Under the pieces are notes generated by a model. That model made no database searches. It was given only the letters and a program-made list of their open reading frames with translations, and had not been told where the DNA came from. From positions 186,001 through 250,000 of the forward strand of contig NZ_JAHCMU010000002.1 of assembly GCF_018449435.1 (NCBI RefSeq): 64,000 bases of DNA, in the 5' to 3' direction. Source of the DNA: Flagellimonas sp. 389. GTDB taxonomy: Bacteria; Bacteroidota; Bacteroidia; Flavobacteriales; Flavobacteriaceae. Within the stretch, counting starts at the first letter, position 1, and the number at the start of each line of letters is the position of its first letter. Position numbers and translations under genes: made by a program. Shown in pieces: positions 54,913-63,661 of the stretch.

Positions 54913-57111
54913 TTATTCCAAAATAGTATTACTTTTCCTACCGATCAACGAAAAATCTAAATGCCGTTTTACCAAATCTGTATGCTTTACCATTACATAA
55001 ACTTCATCACCTAATTGGTACATACGTTTTGTTCGCTCGCCTATGATGGCATATTGTCTTTCATCAAATGTATAATAGTCATCTTTAATATCGCGTATTC
55101 GTACCATACCTTCACATTTATTTTCGACTATTTCCACATAAATGCCCCATTCTGTGACTCCGGATATGACACCCAGAAATTCTGAGTCCTTATGGTCCTC
55201 CATGAACTTGATCTGCATGTATTTTATAGAATCCCGTTCTGCGCTTGCCGCAAGAATCTCCATACTGGAGGAATGTTTACATTTTTCTTCGTAGACCATT
55301 TCTTTTGGCGGTTTTCCACCATCTAAATAATGCTGTAACAGTCTATGTACCATTACGTCTGGATATCTTCTTATGGGCGATGTAAAATGCGTATAGTATT
55401 CAAATCCCAAACCGTAGTGCCCTATATTTTCTGTGGTATAGGTTGCCTTGCTCATACTTCTAATGGTAAGGGTATCCACAAGGTTTTGCTCTTTCTTTCC
55501 CTTTACGTCCTTCAAGAGTTGATTTAAAGAGCTGTTAAGACTCTTTTTGTCCCTAAGGTTTATACTATGACCAAATCTTGAAATAACTCCGTTTAGCGCC
55601 ATTAATTTTTCTTCGTCTGGCTCATCATGAATACGGTAGACAAAGGTTTTCTTTTGTTTACCTATAAATTCTGCGACTTTTTTATTTGCCAAAAGCATGA
55701 ACTCTTCAATCAATTTATTGGCATCTTTTGCTTCTTTAAAATAAACACCTTCTGGTTCATTGTTTTCGGATAAATTGAATCTTACCTCAATTTTATCAAA
55801 AGAGATGGCACCATCGTCCATGCGTTGTTTTCGCATTATTTTGGCCAATCTATCAAAAGTCAATGTTGCTTCCACAACTTCGTCAGAGACTTTATAACCC
55901 GACTCCCTAATAGAGATATCGTCTGGAATTGTTCCTTTTCCTGTCTCTATAATGTGCTGTGCTTCTTCGTAGGCAAATCGTTCGTTGGAATCAATTACCG
56001 TTCTCCCAAACCATTGCCCTATCAAATTTGCTTTGGAGTCCATTTCAAAAACAGCGGAAAATGTATATTTATCTTCGTTTGGTCGAAGGGAACACGCATT
56101 ATTGGACAACACCTCGGGCAACATGGGAACCACTCTATCCACAAGATAAACTGAAGTTGCCCTTTCATATGCTTCGTCTTCCAAAACTGTATTTGGTTGT
56201 AAATAATGAGAAACATCCGCAATATGTATACCTATTTCATAATTACCGTTTTCCATTTTTTGAAAGGAAAGCGCATCATCAAAATCCTTGGCATCTTTGG
56301 GATCTATGGTAAATGTGAGCACATCCCGCATATCCCTTCTTTTTGCAATTTCAGATTCCTTAATGGAGGTATCCAACGTATTGGCAAATTGCTCGACTTC
56401 ATACGGAAATTCATAAGGCAGTCCGTACTCTGCCAAAATGGAGTGTATTTCGGTATTGTGTTCTCCTGGTTTGCCAAGAATTTGTGTTACCTCTCCGTAA
56501 GGTGAATCTGTATTATCCGGCCATTCTCCTAAATCTACCAACACTTTATCCCCGTCTTCCGCTTTTTTTAGCTTTTCCATGGGCACAAAAATATCTGTAT
56601 ACATTTTTGGGTCGGACGGTCTTATAAACGCGAACGTCTTTTGTTTGTCAACAATTCCAACATAGGAGTTTTTTTTGCGCTCAATAACTTTTGATATTTC
56701 TCCCTCCGCTTTTTTTCCTTTGCGTTTAGGTTTAAGAAAAACTTCAACAGTATCGCCGTGCAATGCTTTGTTCAATCTATTGTAAGGAACAAAAACGTCA
56801 TCATCCAAATCATCAACTACAATGTAGGCGTTTCCACTGGTAGTCAAATCAACCTTTCCTGTAAAATACGTGTGGAGTGAAGGTTTCTTCTTAAACTTTC
56901 CTTTCTCTTCCTCTATAATTCTATCACTTGCTTTGAGCTGACCCAAACGCTTAATAAGTTCGTTACGCCCTTGTGTATCGGTAATACCAAGCTTTGCACT
57001 GATCTGTTTATAATTAAAGGTTTTTGAAGGTTCTTTTTCAAGTACTGTAAAAATGCCTCTGGTAATCTCGTTCTTTCGCTGACTTCTGGTCCTCTTCTTT
57101 TTTTTTGACAT
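54913..57111 (-). CDS. rnr: Ribonuclease R
   Basis: A 732-residue processive 3'-5' exoribonuclease (RNB family) that degrades structured RNA. The N-terminus has a winged-helix region (FNYKQISAKLGITDTQGRNEL), then cold-shock/OB domains, the RNB catalytic core with the acidic cluster FTIDPKDAKDFDDALSF and YCHFTSPIRRYPD-like THFTSPIRRYPDVMVHRLL, and a C-terminal S1 domain (GVTEWGIYVEIVENKCEGMV). Complete and typical in length. It heads a leftward group with the GIN-domain and LysE genes; the unusual AT-rich spacer lies upstream. Confidence 0.96.
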   Translation of the reverse strand: MSKKKKRTRSQRKNEITRGIFTVLEKEPSKTFNYKQISAKLGITDTQGRNELIKRLGQLKASDRIIEEEKGKFKKKPSLHTYFTGKVDLTTSGNAYIVVDDLDDDVFVPYNRLNKALHGDTVEVFLKPKRKGKKAEGEISKVIERKKNSYVGIVDKQKTFAFIRPSDPKMYTDIFVPMEKLKKAEDGDKVLVDLGEWPDNTDSPYGEVTQILGKPGEHNTEIHSILAEYGLPYEFPYEVEQFANTLDTSIKESEIAKRRDMRDVLTFTIDPKDAKDFDDALSFQKMENGNYEIGIHIADVSHYLQPNTVLEDEAYERATSVYLVDRVVPMLPEVLSNNACSLRPNEDKYTFSAVFEMDSKANLIGQWFGRTVIDSNERFAYEEAQHIIETGKGTIPDDISIRESGYKVSDEVVEATLTFDRLAKIMRKQRMDDGAISFDKIEVRFNLSENNEPEGVYFKEAKDANKLIEEFMLLANKKVAEFIGKQKKTFVYRIHDEPDEEKLMALNGVISRFGHSINLRDKKSLNSSLNQLLKDVKGKKEQNLVDTLTIRSMSKATYTTENIGHYGLGFEYYTHFTSPIRRYPDVMVHRLLQHYLDGGKPPKEMVYEEKCKHSSSMEILAASAERDSIKYMQIKFMEDHKDSEFLGVISGVTEWGIYVEIVENKCEGMVRIRDIKDDYYTFDERQYAIIGERTKRMYQLGDEVYVMVKHTDLVKRHLDFSLIGRKSNTILE

Positions 57112-57706
57112 TTATAATTTTAATTTTTCGAAAAGTACAAATTATAATCCTTGACCTTAGTACGAACAGAAACTAATCGCAAATGAAAACTGATTTTATC
57201 AACAATACATATTATTACTATTTTTCTTTTTTAAAAATTTAAATAAAAATGGTGATTATGATAGTGTGTTGAAATGTGGAATAAATTATCTGAAGAAAAG
57301 TTGCTCTGAACATAGAAAAGTTTTTGTTCACAATTTGTCACATGGAATAAAATGTATAAATCAAATAGTTACGTTTTTTATAAACCATATTTGATAAGTG
57401 TTTTCAACATGGATTTATTGAAAAGTAAATGTATTTTTAATGTTAACTAGTGTTATAAAATGTTTCTTAAGTGTTGATTAATTTTTAATTGAATAGTGGT
57501 TAACGATTACCAAAAAAATCTTATTGACATTATTTTTCTAAAAATCAAAATTTAGTTGCTGCTATTTCTTTTAAAAAGATCAACAAAAACAGGGATTTTG
57601 CAATTGTCTGTGTTCTAACGTAATAAAGGTACTTAATAGTTTTTATCAACATGGCTCCATAAAAAGAATTGTACTTTTGTAATGTACCCCAATTAAAACA
57701 ATATAT
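57112..57706. other. AT-rich divergent spacer with six TCAACA-core 9-mers
   Basis: Almost 600 bases between divergent rnr and rpiB without a credible gene. It holds TTATCAACA (57196, 57643), TTTTCAACA (57401), and on either strand ATTTCAACA (57267), TAATCAACA (57472) and AGATCAACA (57577). These differ from the DnaA box TTATCCACA by one to three bases. The region is the most AT-rich of the window. It may be just a double promoter region; an origin role is a weak inference. Confidence 0.35.
57672..57679 (+). promoter_or_regulatory. -7 box of the rpiB operon
   Basis: TACTTTTG, exact TAnnTTTG match, 27 bases before the rpiB ATG. Confidence 0.5.
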
Positions 57707-58138
57707 ATGAAAATAGCCATTGGTAATGACCATGCAGGAACAGAATATAAACTTGCCATAATAGGATTGCTAAAGTCGAAAGGAATAGAAGTTATCAATT
57801 ATGGTACGGACGGAACTGAAAGTGTAGATTACCCAGATTTTGTGCATCCTGTTGCAACGGACGTTGAAGAAGGGAATGTAGATATGGGGATTGTGGTTTG
57901 CGGTAGTGGAAATGGTGCAAGTATGACCATCAACAAACACCAAAACATACGAGGTGCCCTTTGCTGGACAAAAGAGATTACAGCTTTGGCACGAGAGCAT
58001 AATGATGCTAATATTTTAAGTCTCCCTGCACGTTTTATAGCACTTTCACAAGCATTGGATATGGTAGAAACGTTTTTAAATACAAAGTTTGAAGGTGGGA
58101 GACATGAGAGAAGAATCGAAAAGATTCCATGTAGGTAA
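57707..58138 (+). CDS. rpiB: Ribose 5-phosphate isomerase B
   Basis: A 143-residue enzyme of the LacAB/RpiB family that interconverts ribose 5-phosphate and ribulose 5-phosphate. Signatures are MKIAIGNDHAGTEYK, the active-site cysteine loop GIVVCGSGNGASMTINK, AREHNDANILSLPARF and GGRHERRI. It starts a three-gene rightward group with the CDF transporter (10 bases on) and the acetyltransferase. Confidence 0.95.
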   Translation: MKIAIGNDHAGTEYKLAIIGLLKSKGIEVINYGTDGTESVDYPDFVHPVATDVEEGNVDMGIVVCGSGNGASMTINKHQNIRGALCWTKEITALAREHNDANILSLPARFIALSQALDMVETFLNTKFEGGRHERRIEKIPCR

Positions 58139-58148
58139 ATAAAAATAC

Positions 58149-59069
58149 ATGGGGCACCACCATCACCATCATGGCCACTCACATTCCCACGGAGATTTAA
58201 AAGGAAGAAACTTACTCATCTCCATTTTTCTCAATATAGCTATTACAGTATCTCAAGTAATAGGTGGAATAATCTCTGGGAGTCTTGCGCTATTGTCAGA
58301 TGCATTGCATAATTTTAGTGATGTTCTTTCCTTGATCATAAGTTACATTGCCACTCGTTTAGGAAAAAAGAAAGCGTCTTCCCTTAAAACATTTGGGTAT
58401 AAAAGAGCAGAAATAATGGCTGCATTTATTAATGCGGCAACATTGGTAGTGGTTGCTATCTTTCTTATGGTCGAAGCGGTTGAAAGACTCATTGAACCTA
58501 AGGAAATAGCATCGGATTTAGTGATTTGGCTTTCTCTATTAGGTATTGCTGCCAATGGATTTAGTGTTCTATTGTTAAAAAAGGATGCTAAGGATAATAT
58601 GAACATGAAGTCTGCTTATTTGCACCTATTGACAGATATGATGGCTTCGGTCGCTGTGCTTATTGGTGGAATTTTAATGAAGTTTTACCAAGTTTTTTGG
58701 ATTGATGCAGTTTTGACCATGGCCATTGGTATCTATCTAATTTATATGGGGTATGATCTATTGAAAGAATCCACTAAAGTATTAATGTTGTTCACACCAA
58801 AATCAATCGTGGTGAAGGATATTGTAACTTCTATTTGTACTATTGAGCCTATCAAAAATGTACATCACGTCCATATTTGGCAATTGAATGATGACGAAAT
58901 CCATTTAGAAGCTCACATAGATTTCAAAGATGACATCAAACTTTCCGAATTTGATGAAATCTTGGAAAAAATAGAAGAACACGTTTACCATAAACATGGA
59001 ATCAATCATGTGAACATTCAGCCAGAATTTGACAAATGCGATTCTAAAAATATCATTGTTCAGGATTAA
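58149..59069 (+). CDS. Cation diffusion facilitator (zinc-type) transporter
   Basis: A 306-residue inner membrane metal/proton antiporter. The N-terminus MGHHHHHHGHSHSHGD is a natural metal-binding histidine run. Six helices follow; the transport site is visible in helix II (SLALLSDALHNFSDVLSL) and helix V (YLHLLTDMMASVAVL) as HxxxD-type pairs, which fits zinc rather than manganese selectivity. The C-terminal cytosolic domain has VHHVHIWQLNDDEIHLEAHI. Its stop codon overlaps the start of the acetyltransferase by one base. Confidence 0.93.
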   Translation: MGHHHHHHGHSHSHGDLKGRNLLISIFLNIAITVSQVIGGIISGSLALLSDALHNFSDVLSLIISYIATRLGKKKASSLKTFGYKRAEIMAAFINAATLVVVAIFLMVEAVERLIEPKEIASDLVIWLSLLGIAANGFSVLLLKKDAKDNMNMKSAYLHLLTDMMASVAVLIGGILMKFYQVFWIDAVLTMAIGIYLIYMGYDLLKESTKVLMLFTPKSIVVKDIVTSICTIEPIKNVHHVHIWQLNDDEIHLEAHIDFKDDIKLSEFDEILEKIEEHVYHKHGINHVNIQPEFDKCDSKNIIVQD

Positions 59070-59509
59070 TGAAAGTAGGTAGCAAAACATTTAATGAACT
59101 TTCCAACAAGGAGCTCTACGATATCATGCGGTTACGGAGCGAAGTATTTGTTGTTGAGCAAAACTGCATTTATCAGGACTTGGATGATAAAGACCAAAAA
59201 GCGCTGCACGTCTTTGGTAAAAAAGATGAAAAGATCGTTGCGTATACCAGAATTTTTAAACCAGGGGATTATTTTGATGCTACAAGCATAGGAAGGGTAG
59301 TGGTCGCCAAAGAGGAAAGGAAATATGGTTACGGTAAACTGATTATGGAAGCATCTCTAGCAGAAATAAGCAAAAGGTTTTCGGATGTGGCTGTTGAGCT
59401 ATCGGCACAGACCTATCTTGTAAAGTTTTACACCGATTTAGGTTTTGCTTCGTATGGAGAAGAATATTTAGAGGACGGTATTCCCCACATTAGAATGAAG
59501 AAAAGTTAG
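59069..59509 (+). CDS. GNAT family N-acetyltransferase, ElaA-like
   Basis: A 146-residue GNAT-fold protein. The ElaA-type start ELYDIMRLRSEVFVVEQNCIYQDLDDKD and the acetyl-CoA loop IGRVVVAKEERKYGYGKLIM are clear, followed by LSAQTYLVKFYTDLGF. The substrate is unknown. Translationally coupled to the CDF gene (TAATG). Confidence 0.9.
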   Translation: MKVGSKTFNELSNKELYDIMRLRSEVFVVEQNCIYQDLDDKDQKALHVFGKKDEKIVAYTRIFKPGDYFDATSIGRVVVAKEERKYGYGKLIMEASLAEISKRFSDVAVELSAQTYLVKFYTDLGFASYGEEYLEDGIPHIRMKKS

Positions 59510-59525
59510 AATTTAATCTCACTGT

Positions 59526-59664
59526 TTTTAATTTTCCAAGGTTTGCTTTTTCCATTTTGGGATTAATGGACACGAATTACACAAATTGTCTCTATTTTTT
59601 GATGAATTCTTTTTGGCACTCGAAATATTAATGCTTCTTAGGGCTGGTTCTAGGATATTTACTC
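59526..59664. repeat. Dispersed intergenic repeat, copy 2
   Basis: Matches 10759-10893 along about 135 bases, including GGACACGAATTACACAAATT and the end AGGATAT, with indels in between. It fills the space between the convergent GNAT and lipoprotein genes. Confidence 0.65.
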
Positions 59665-59666
59665 AA

Positions 59667-60218
59667 TTAGCGATTTTTATACAATTCAATGGCGTTCATA
59701 TAATCTTTGGATCCTTTCATGCTTAAATCGTGAATGAATCCATCAAGTTCGGGATGGTTGTCCTTAATCCACTTGACCAGGGAGTCCCTTTCTTTTTCCC
59801 ATATTTCCCAATTAGCATCAATACATTCCAAGTTTTCAATTTTAATTATTTTTCCCGATTTAAAATAAAACCTGTGTTTACAAGTGAGCGGATTGTTTTT
59901 CAAAAATTCAAATCGTAGGGAGTTTACGGATACAGTAGCTACAATCTGTTCGTCTTCGTTTTCCAACGTTATCAAACTATAATCAGGTTTAAAAACAGAA
60001 TCCCATTTAAATTGTTCATAAAAACTTTCACGGGTAAAGGCCATTGTATAATCACCTTCGGTAATGGTTAAACTATCGCTGATCAAAGCTCTTATCTGGT
60101 TGTACTTTGAATTTTTAAATCCTTCATAGTATTTCTTTACCTGATCTGATGCCATATCTTTTTTCTTGGAACAACTAGAAATTGCGAGTACAAGGAAAAG
60201 GAGTAAAACTTTTTTCAT
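59667..60218 (-). CDS. Hypothetical lipoprotein
   Basis: 183 residues from the ATG at 60218, which opens MKKVLLLFLVLAISSCSKKKD, a lipoprotein signal; six more codons upstream are open but add a non-signal start. The mature part (VKKYYEGFKNSKYNQIRALISDSLTI, AFTRESFYEQFKWDSVFKPDYSLI) resembles SnoaL/NTF2-like folds in pattern, but I cannot confirm it. Monocistronic, after the restriction-modification genes. Confidence 0.75.
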   Translation of the reverse strand: MKKVLLLFLVLAISSCSKKKDMASDQVKKYYEGFKNSKYNQIRALISDSLTITEGDYTMAFTRESFYEQFKWDSVFKPDYSLITLENEDEQIVATVSVNSLRFEFLKNNPLTCKHRFYFKSGKIIKIENLECIDANWEIWEKERDSLVKWIKDNHPELDGFIHDLSMKGSKDYMNAIELYKNR

Positions 60219-60275
60219 GGGTTTTGGTATTACCATACTGTCTTGGATAAAATTAACCTATTTTAAAGGATATCA

Positions 60276-60887
60276 TCAATGCTGTAATTTTTTTGCGACG
60301 CCTATTTCAATTAAGAAATCCAATCGCAAAATGAGGTTTACGGGTTGCTCCACTTTATTTTTTCTAGAAAAAAATAAATACCCTTCACGCCATGAATCGA
60401 TTGCTTCCAATTGCATTTTTCCATGGAAACTCCTCGAAACTTCTGTCAAATGTTCAAAATGTTCATGGGTAAGCCCTAGGGAATTTAAATAGTCAATCAA
60501 TTTTTCCCGATTGACAAGTGTAATATAGCAGGAAGTAAAAACGCCAATTGCGTCTGTGTATATTCCCGTTATTAGCGCATAAAATTGAGTTTTCTTGTTT
60601 TTATCGAACAACCAGCCCTGTTTTTGTTTCCCATTGATTTCATAGAAAAGTTCGAAGGCAAAAGTGGGGAGATTATCGTTGAGGTAGTCTAGTTGGGCCT
60701 TTTCATCAATATAGAATTGTGAATCGTTTTTTCTGCTCTTAAAAACAACATCAACACCAGCTTTTTGTTCTTCTAGATCATGAACACGTTCAAAATCATA
60801 GTAGCGCAGGTGTTTTTTATAATACGTGTCCAGAAGCTTGGAAAGCTTTTTTTCTTTTGATAAATCCGATAGAAAACTACGCTTCAA
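60276..60887 (-). CDS. Putative type II restriction endonuclease
   Basis: 203 residues. GVDVVF (Asp46) followed by FYIDEKAQ (Asp61, Lys63) fits a PD-(D/E)xK nuclease core, and the location right behind a cytosine-5 methyltransferase gene, overlapping it by 11 bases, supports a restriction role. I do not recognise the specificity. The only plausible start is TTG at 60887; no ATG, and no other start that would leave the N-terminus (KRSFLSDLSKEKKLSKLLD) intact, is in frame. The weak start in the 3' end of the methyltransferase gene should keep nuclease levels low relative to the methylase. Confidence 0.75.
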   Translation of the reverse strand: MKRSFLSDLSKEKKLSKLLDTYYKKHLRYYDFERVHDLEEQKAGVDVVFKSRKNDSQFYIDEKAQLDYLNDNLPTFAFELFYEINGKQKQGWLFDKNKKTQFYALITGIYTDAIGVFTSCYITLVNREKLIDYLNSLGLTHEHFEHLTEVSRSFHGKMQLEAIDSWREGYLFFSRKNKVEQPVNLILRLDFLIEIGVAKKLQH

Positions 60888-62112
60888 GTTTTTTTATTTT
60901 TTTGACCAAGGCATCACCAATTTTATCGACCACACCAACAACAAGCGCATTTCCCATAAAGAAGGCTCTTTTTGCATCGGAAATACCTTCCAATTTCGTA
61001 TGGTCATCAGGAAACATGTTCAACCGCTCCAGCTCTATTGGGGATAGTCTTCTAAGTCCTTTTTTTGTTGAAACCACATGTTTGAACCTTGAAGGGGATT
61101 TACCCCCCTCACCTGTAATGATGGTGCGTGATGGCTGATTTACCGCGTCAGGAAAAACCATGCTACCTTCGCTATAGTTGTATTCAAACCCTTCTTTGGT
61201 TTTCCGCATTTCTTTCTTGGCGCCTTTTAAATATTCCCATTTTGGGAGGTCTTCTTCAGAAATAAAAAGCTCTGAACTGGCCGAACCGTTTTCGAGAATA
61301 TTGGAAAGAACCGTTATATCGCCATCATACGACGGGCTGGTTTTAACTGTTGAAACTTCACCATTTATACAGACCCCAGAATTTAAAAATGGAGAAATCC
61401 CTTTGGTGGTATTGAAGGAATCGGACAAGGTGACCAAATCACCCTCCAAATTAAAATGGGAACTATTTTGAGCTATTGTATTAATAGGAAAAGCAGAAGA
61501 AAGAACGCCTTTTTTTTCTATCCAGTTATTTGCGTTGGAGCTTTTAAGTGCCTGATAGATAGCAGTCGACTTATGGTATCCCAAAAAGAAAACCCGTCTT
61601 CTACGCTGCGGCATACCGTAGTCCGCAGCATTGATAACACGCCATTCAATGGCATAGCCCAAATCAGAAAGGCTTTTTAACATTAGGGCAAAGTCACGCC
61701 CTCTTTGGCTGGAGGGTGATTTCAACAACCGATCTACATTCTCAAGAAGAAGGTATTTAGGCTTATTTATTTTTTCTGATAAAATACGGTGAATGGACCA
61801 CCAGAGGACACCTTTTTTACCAATTAACCCTTTCGAATTTTTGAGCGTGGTAGCTACGGAATAATCTTGACAAGGGAATCCGCCCACCAACATATCATGA
61901 TCAGGAATTTCTGATGTTGGAACGTCTTCGATGCTTACGTTTGAATGGTTTCTAGCACCAAAACGGGCTTCGTACACCAGGGAAGCATGTTGTTTTTTTG
62001 TAGAAGGTTCCCATTGGTTGCTCCAGATAACCCTGAATTTCTCCGTGTTTTCCAACCCTAATCGAAACCCTCCTACACCTGCAAAAAGTTCACAAACGGT
62101 AAGTTGTTGCAT
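60877..62112 (-). CDS. DNA (cytosine-5-)-methyltransferase
   Basis: 411 residues with all conserved motifs in order: I, CELFAGVGGFRLGL (7-20); IV, GGFPCQDYS with catalytic Cys81; VI, LLLENVDRLL (Glu124); VIII, QRRRRVFFLG (169-178); a variable target-recognition region (about 185-330); IX, RRLSPIELERLNMFP; X, FFMGNALVVGVVDKI. It methylates one cytosine in a site I cannot deduce and protects the cell from the nuclease encoded directly downstream. A -7 box four bases before the ATG suggests a leaderless message. Confidence 0.95.
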   Translation of the reverse strand: MQQLTVCELFAGVGGFRLGLENTEKFRVIWSNQWEPSTKKQHASLVYEARFGARNHSNVSIEDVPTSEIPDHDMLVGGFPCQDYSVATTLKNSKGLIGKKGVLWWSIHRILSEKINKPKYLLLENVDRLLKSPSSQRGRDFALMLKSLSDLGYAIEWRVINAADYGMPQRRRRVFFLGYHKSTAIYQALKSSNANNWIEKKGVLSSAFPINTIAQNSSHFNLEGDLVTLSDSFNTTKGISPFLNSGVCINGEVSTVKTSPSYDGDITVLSNILENGSASSELFISEEDLPKWEYLKGAKKEMRKTKEGFEYNYSEGSMVFPDAVNQPSRTIITGEGGKSPSRFKHVVSTKKGLRRLSPIELERLNMFPDDHTKLEGISDAKRAFFMGNALVVGVVDKIGDALVKKIKKLEA

Positions 62113-62116
62113 GTTT

Positions 62117-62124
62117 CAAAAGTA
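62117..62124 (-). promoter_or_regulatory. -7 box of the restriction-modification operon
   Basis: TACTTTTG on the minus strand, exact TAnnTTTG match, separated by four bases (AAAC) from the ATG at 62112. The stretch TTTGAAACATG is the same as at the holB start. Confidence 0.5.
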
Positions 62125-62187
62125 AGATTTGTTTATGGGGTTATCAAAAACAATAAAGTTATGACAGTCAAAAAGACTACTTCCAAA

Positions 62188-62532
62188 TTATTCTGTTATT
62201 TGTTCCAGAAAAGTATCCTTATCTCCATTTTGGATCAAAAGCACAGAGCCTATTGCCGCCAGAGACAAACCACCAGCTAATTTTAAAGCAGATAGTTTTT
62301 TTCGCTTGACTGTTGCAATCCTCGAAGTGGGTAATTCCATCACCTTCCTGTTTATAGCTAAAGAAATGCTCTGCTCATTTACCTTTTCGCATTTTGATTG
62401 AAAACTTTGCCCATTTTTTAAGGTAAGCTCGTAGGTTCTTCCTTTCTCAATTTCAGAAATGGCAACGGTTTTGTAGGTATGGCAGCTCTGTAAAAGAAAA
62501 GCCAATAGAATAAGCGGGGTTATTTTTTTCAT
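62188..62532 (-). CDS. Hypothetical small lipoprotein
   Basis: 114 residues: lipoprotein signal MKKITPLILLAFLLQSCHTY with the cysteine at 17, a short beta domain (GRTYELTLKNGQSFQSKCEKVNEQSISLAI, LPTSRIATVKRKK) and a C-terminal hydrophobic segment (LKLAGGLSLAAIGSVLLI). The beta part recalls small SH3- or Sm-like membrane-associated domains but the family is not identified. It lies between the methyltransferase and HAEPLYID genes. Confidence 0.75.
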   Translation of the reverse strand: MKKITPLILLAFLLQSCHTYKTVAISEIEKGRTYELTLKNGQSFQSKCEKVNEQSISLAINRKVMELPTSRIATVKRKKLSALKLAGGLSLAAIGSVLLIQNGDKDTFLEQITE

Positions 62533-62661
62533 ACACTTTACGGTAGCATTAAAGCCCTTATACTTTTATTATGCACAATTTGGTATGAAAGTTATAAAAT
62601 ATATGACACAACGATTGATGTATATTATCTAAACGCACAGAAAAGATAAAGAAGCTACTCA

Positions 62662-62725
62662 TTAAAATATGGTCAATGGCAAACATATAAGCGTAGTACA
62701 AAAATGACCATTGACCATATTTTAA
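62662..62725. repeat. 18-base perfect inverted repeat with 28-base spacer
   Basis: TTAAAATATGGTCAATGG (62662-62679) and CCATTGACCATATTTTAA (62708-62725) are exact complements. It begins 7 bases after the stop of the HAEPLYID gene on the minus strand. No T run follows, so it is not a canonical terminator. It may be an mRNA-stabilising hairpin or remnant of a mobile palindrome. Confidence 0.7.
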
Positions 62726-62732
62726 GGGTGCT

Positions 62733-63584
62733 TTAGTGTCCAGGTTCCCATATAAGTCTAACGAATGAACTAAATCGTTCATTCTCTCTGCTTACGGGAA
62801 TGCCCGCCACAATACCGATGAGTAAATTATCGGCGATTCCTAAACGCATTTGAGGACGAATAGTCATGTCAAAATCACTCTTATCAAGCGTTTTATTGAA
62901 TTCGACGCCGAGAAAATTTCTGGTCCCTGTAATCATATAATGAAAACTTGTATTGATGTCATACGTCATATTAATATCGTTGGTGCTAAAATTATGGTCA
63001 AGCATTGGGCCAGTATACATCAAGGAATGAAAGTTATTTCCCCAACGCTTGGCAACAACCAAGAACGGATTATACACATTTCCCTTTATAAAAGGACTCC
63101 CAAAGTTTCTAAAATCTGAAAGTTCAAATTCGTTTATATACCCTATTGCCATTGATGTAGCGCTGGGTTCATTTACCAAGAATGTCCATTGAGCGGCAAC
63201 TTTTATGCTATTTAATTGATTGGAGGGGACAGATTCTCTTCCAGTTCCGTTTAATGGGGAATAAAAGGTGAAAGGAAGCTCAACTTCTAACCCCAAACGG
63301 TCAATGGGAGCCCATTCATATTCAATTAACGCCTCATAAGAATCAAATCTTAAGTTATCGGTCAAGCCCAAACCTATGTTCCATTCTTTTTCTCCTTTTC
63401 TTGCGCCCAAGTCACGTATAAGGTCAATGTAGATTGGTTCGGCATGTAATACTTTACTTGGTTCTTTATGGCTCTCTACTTGTTGTATGTAAAGACTATC
63501 TTTTTTTGAATCTGTAATTTGAGCAATGGAATGTATGGATGATGCCAATAGAATAACGGACATCAAATGTTTTTTGATATTCAT
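62733..63584 (-). CDS. HAEPLYID family protein
   Basis: 283 residues. A signal peptide (MNIKKHLMSVILLASSIHSIAQ) is followed by the motif LHAEPIYIDLIRDLGARKG, which names the Bacteroidota HAEPLYID family, then IGLGLTDNLRFDSYEALIEYEWAPIDRLGLEVELPF and further alternating amphipathic strands ending in RLIWEPGH. The pattern fits an outer-membrane beta-barrel, function unknown. A perfect inverted repeat lies just after the stop codon. Confidence 0.85.
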   Translation of the reverse strand: MNIKKHLMSVILLASSIHSIAQITDSKKDSLYIQQVESHKEPSKVLHAEPIYIDLIRDLGARKGEKEWNIGLGLTDNLRFDSYEALIEYEWAPIDRLGLEVELPFTFYSPLNGTGRESVPSNQLNSIKVAAQWTFLVNEPSATSMAIGYINEFELSDFRNFGSPFIKGNVYNPFLVVAKRWGNNFHSLMYTGPMLDHNFSTNDINMTYDINTSFHYMITGTRNFLGVEFNKTLDKSDFDMTIRPQMRLGIADNLLIGIVAGIPVSRENERFSSFVRLIWEPGH

Positions 63585-63661
63585 TTTTGATTTATTTTTT
63601 AGAAATAAGAAATTTTAGACGTGTAGTTTAAGCGCCTAAATAGGTTTCGTAGAAAAATAAA

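Noticed and set aside
58149-58200. MGHHHHHH start, considered as a cloning tag or contamination
   Set aside because: The histidine run continues as GHSHSHGD, which is normal for zinc-type CDF transporters, and the gene is in a natural operon.
60877-62112. The methylase and nuclease as a phage-defence island with more genes
   Set aside because: The neighbours are a lipoprotein and a small lipoprotein without defence features; only the two-gene system is supported.
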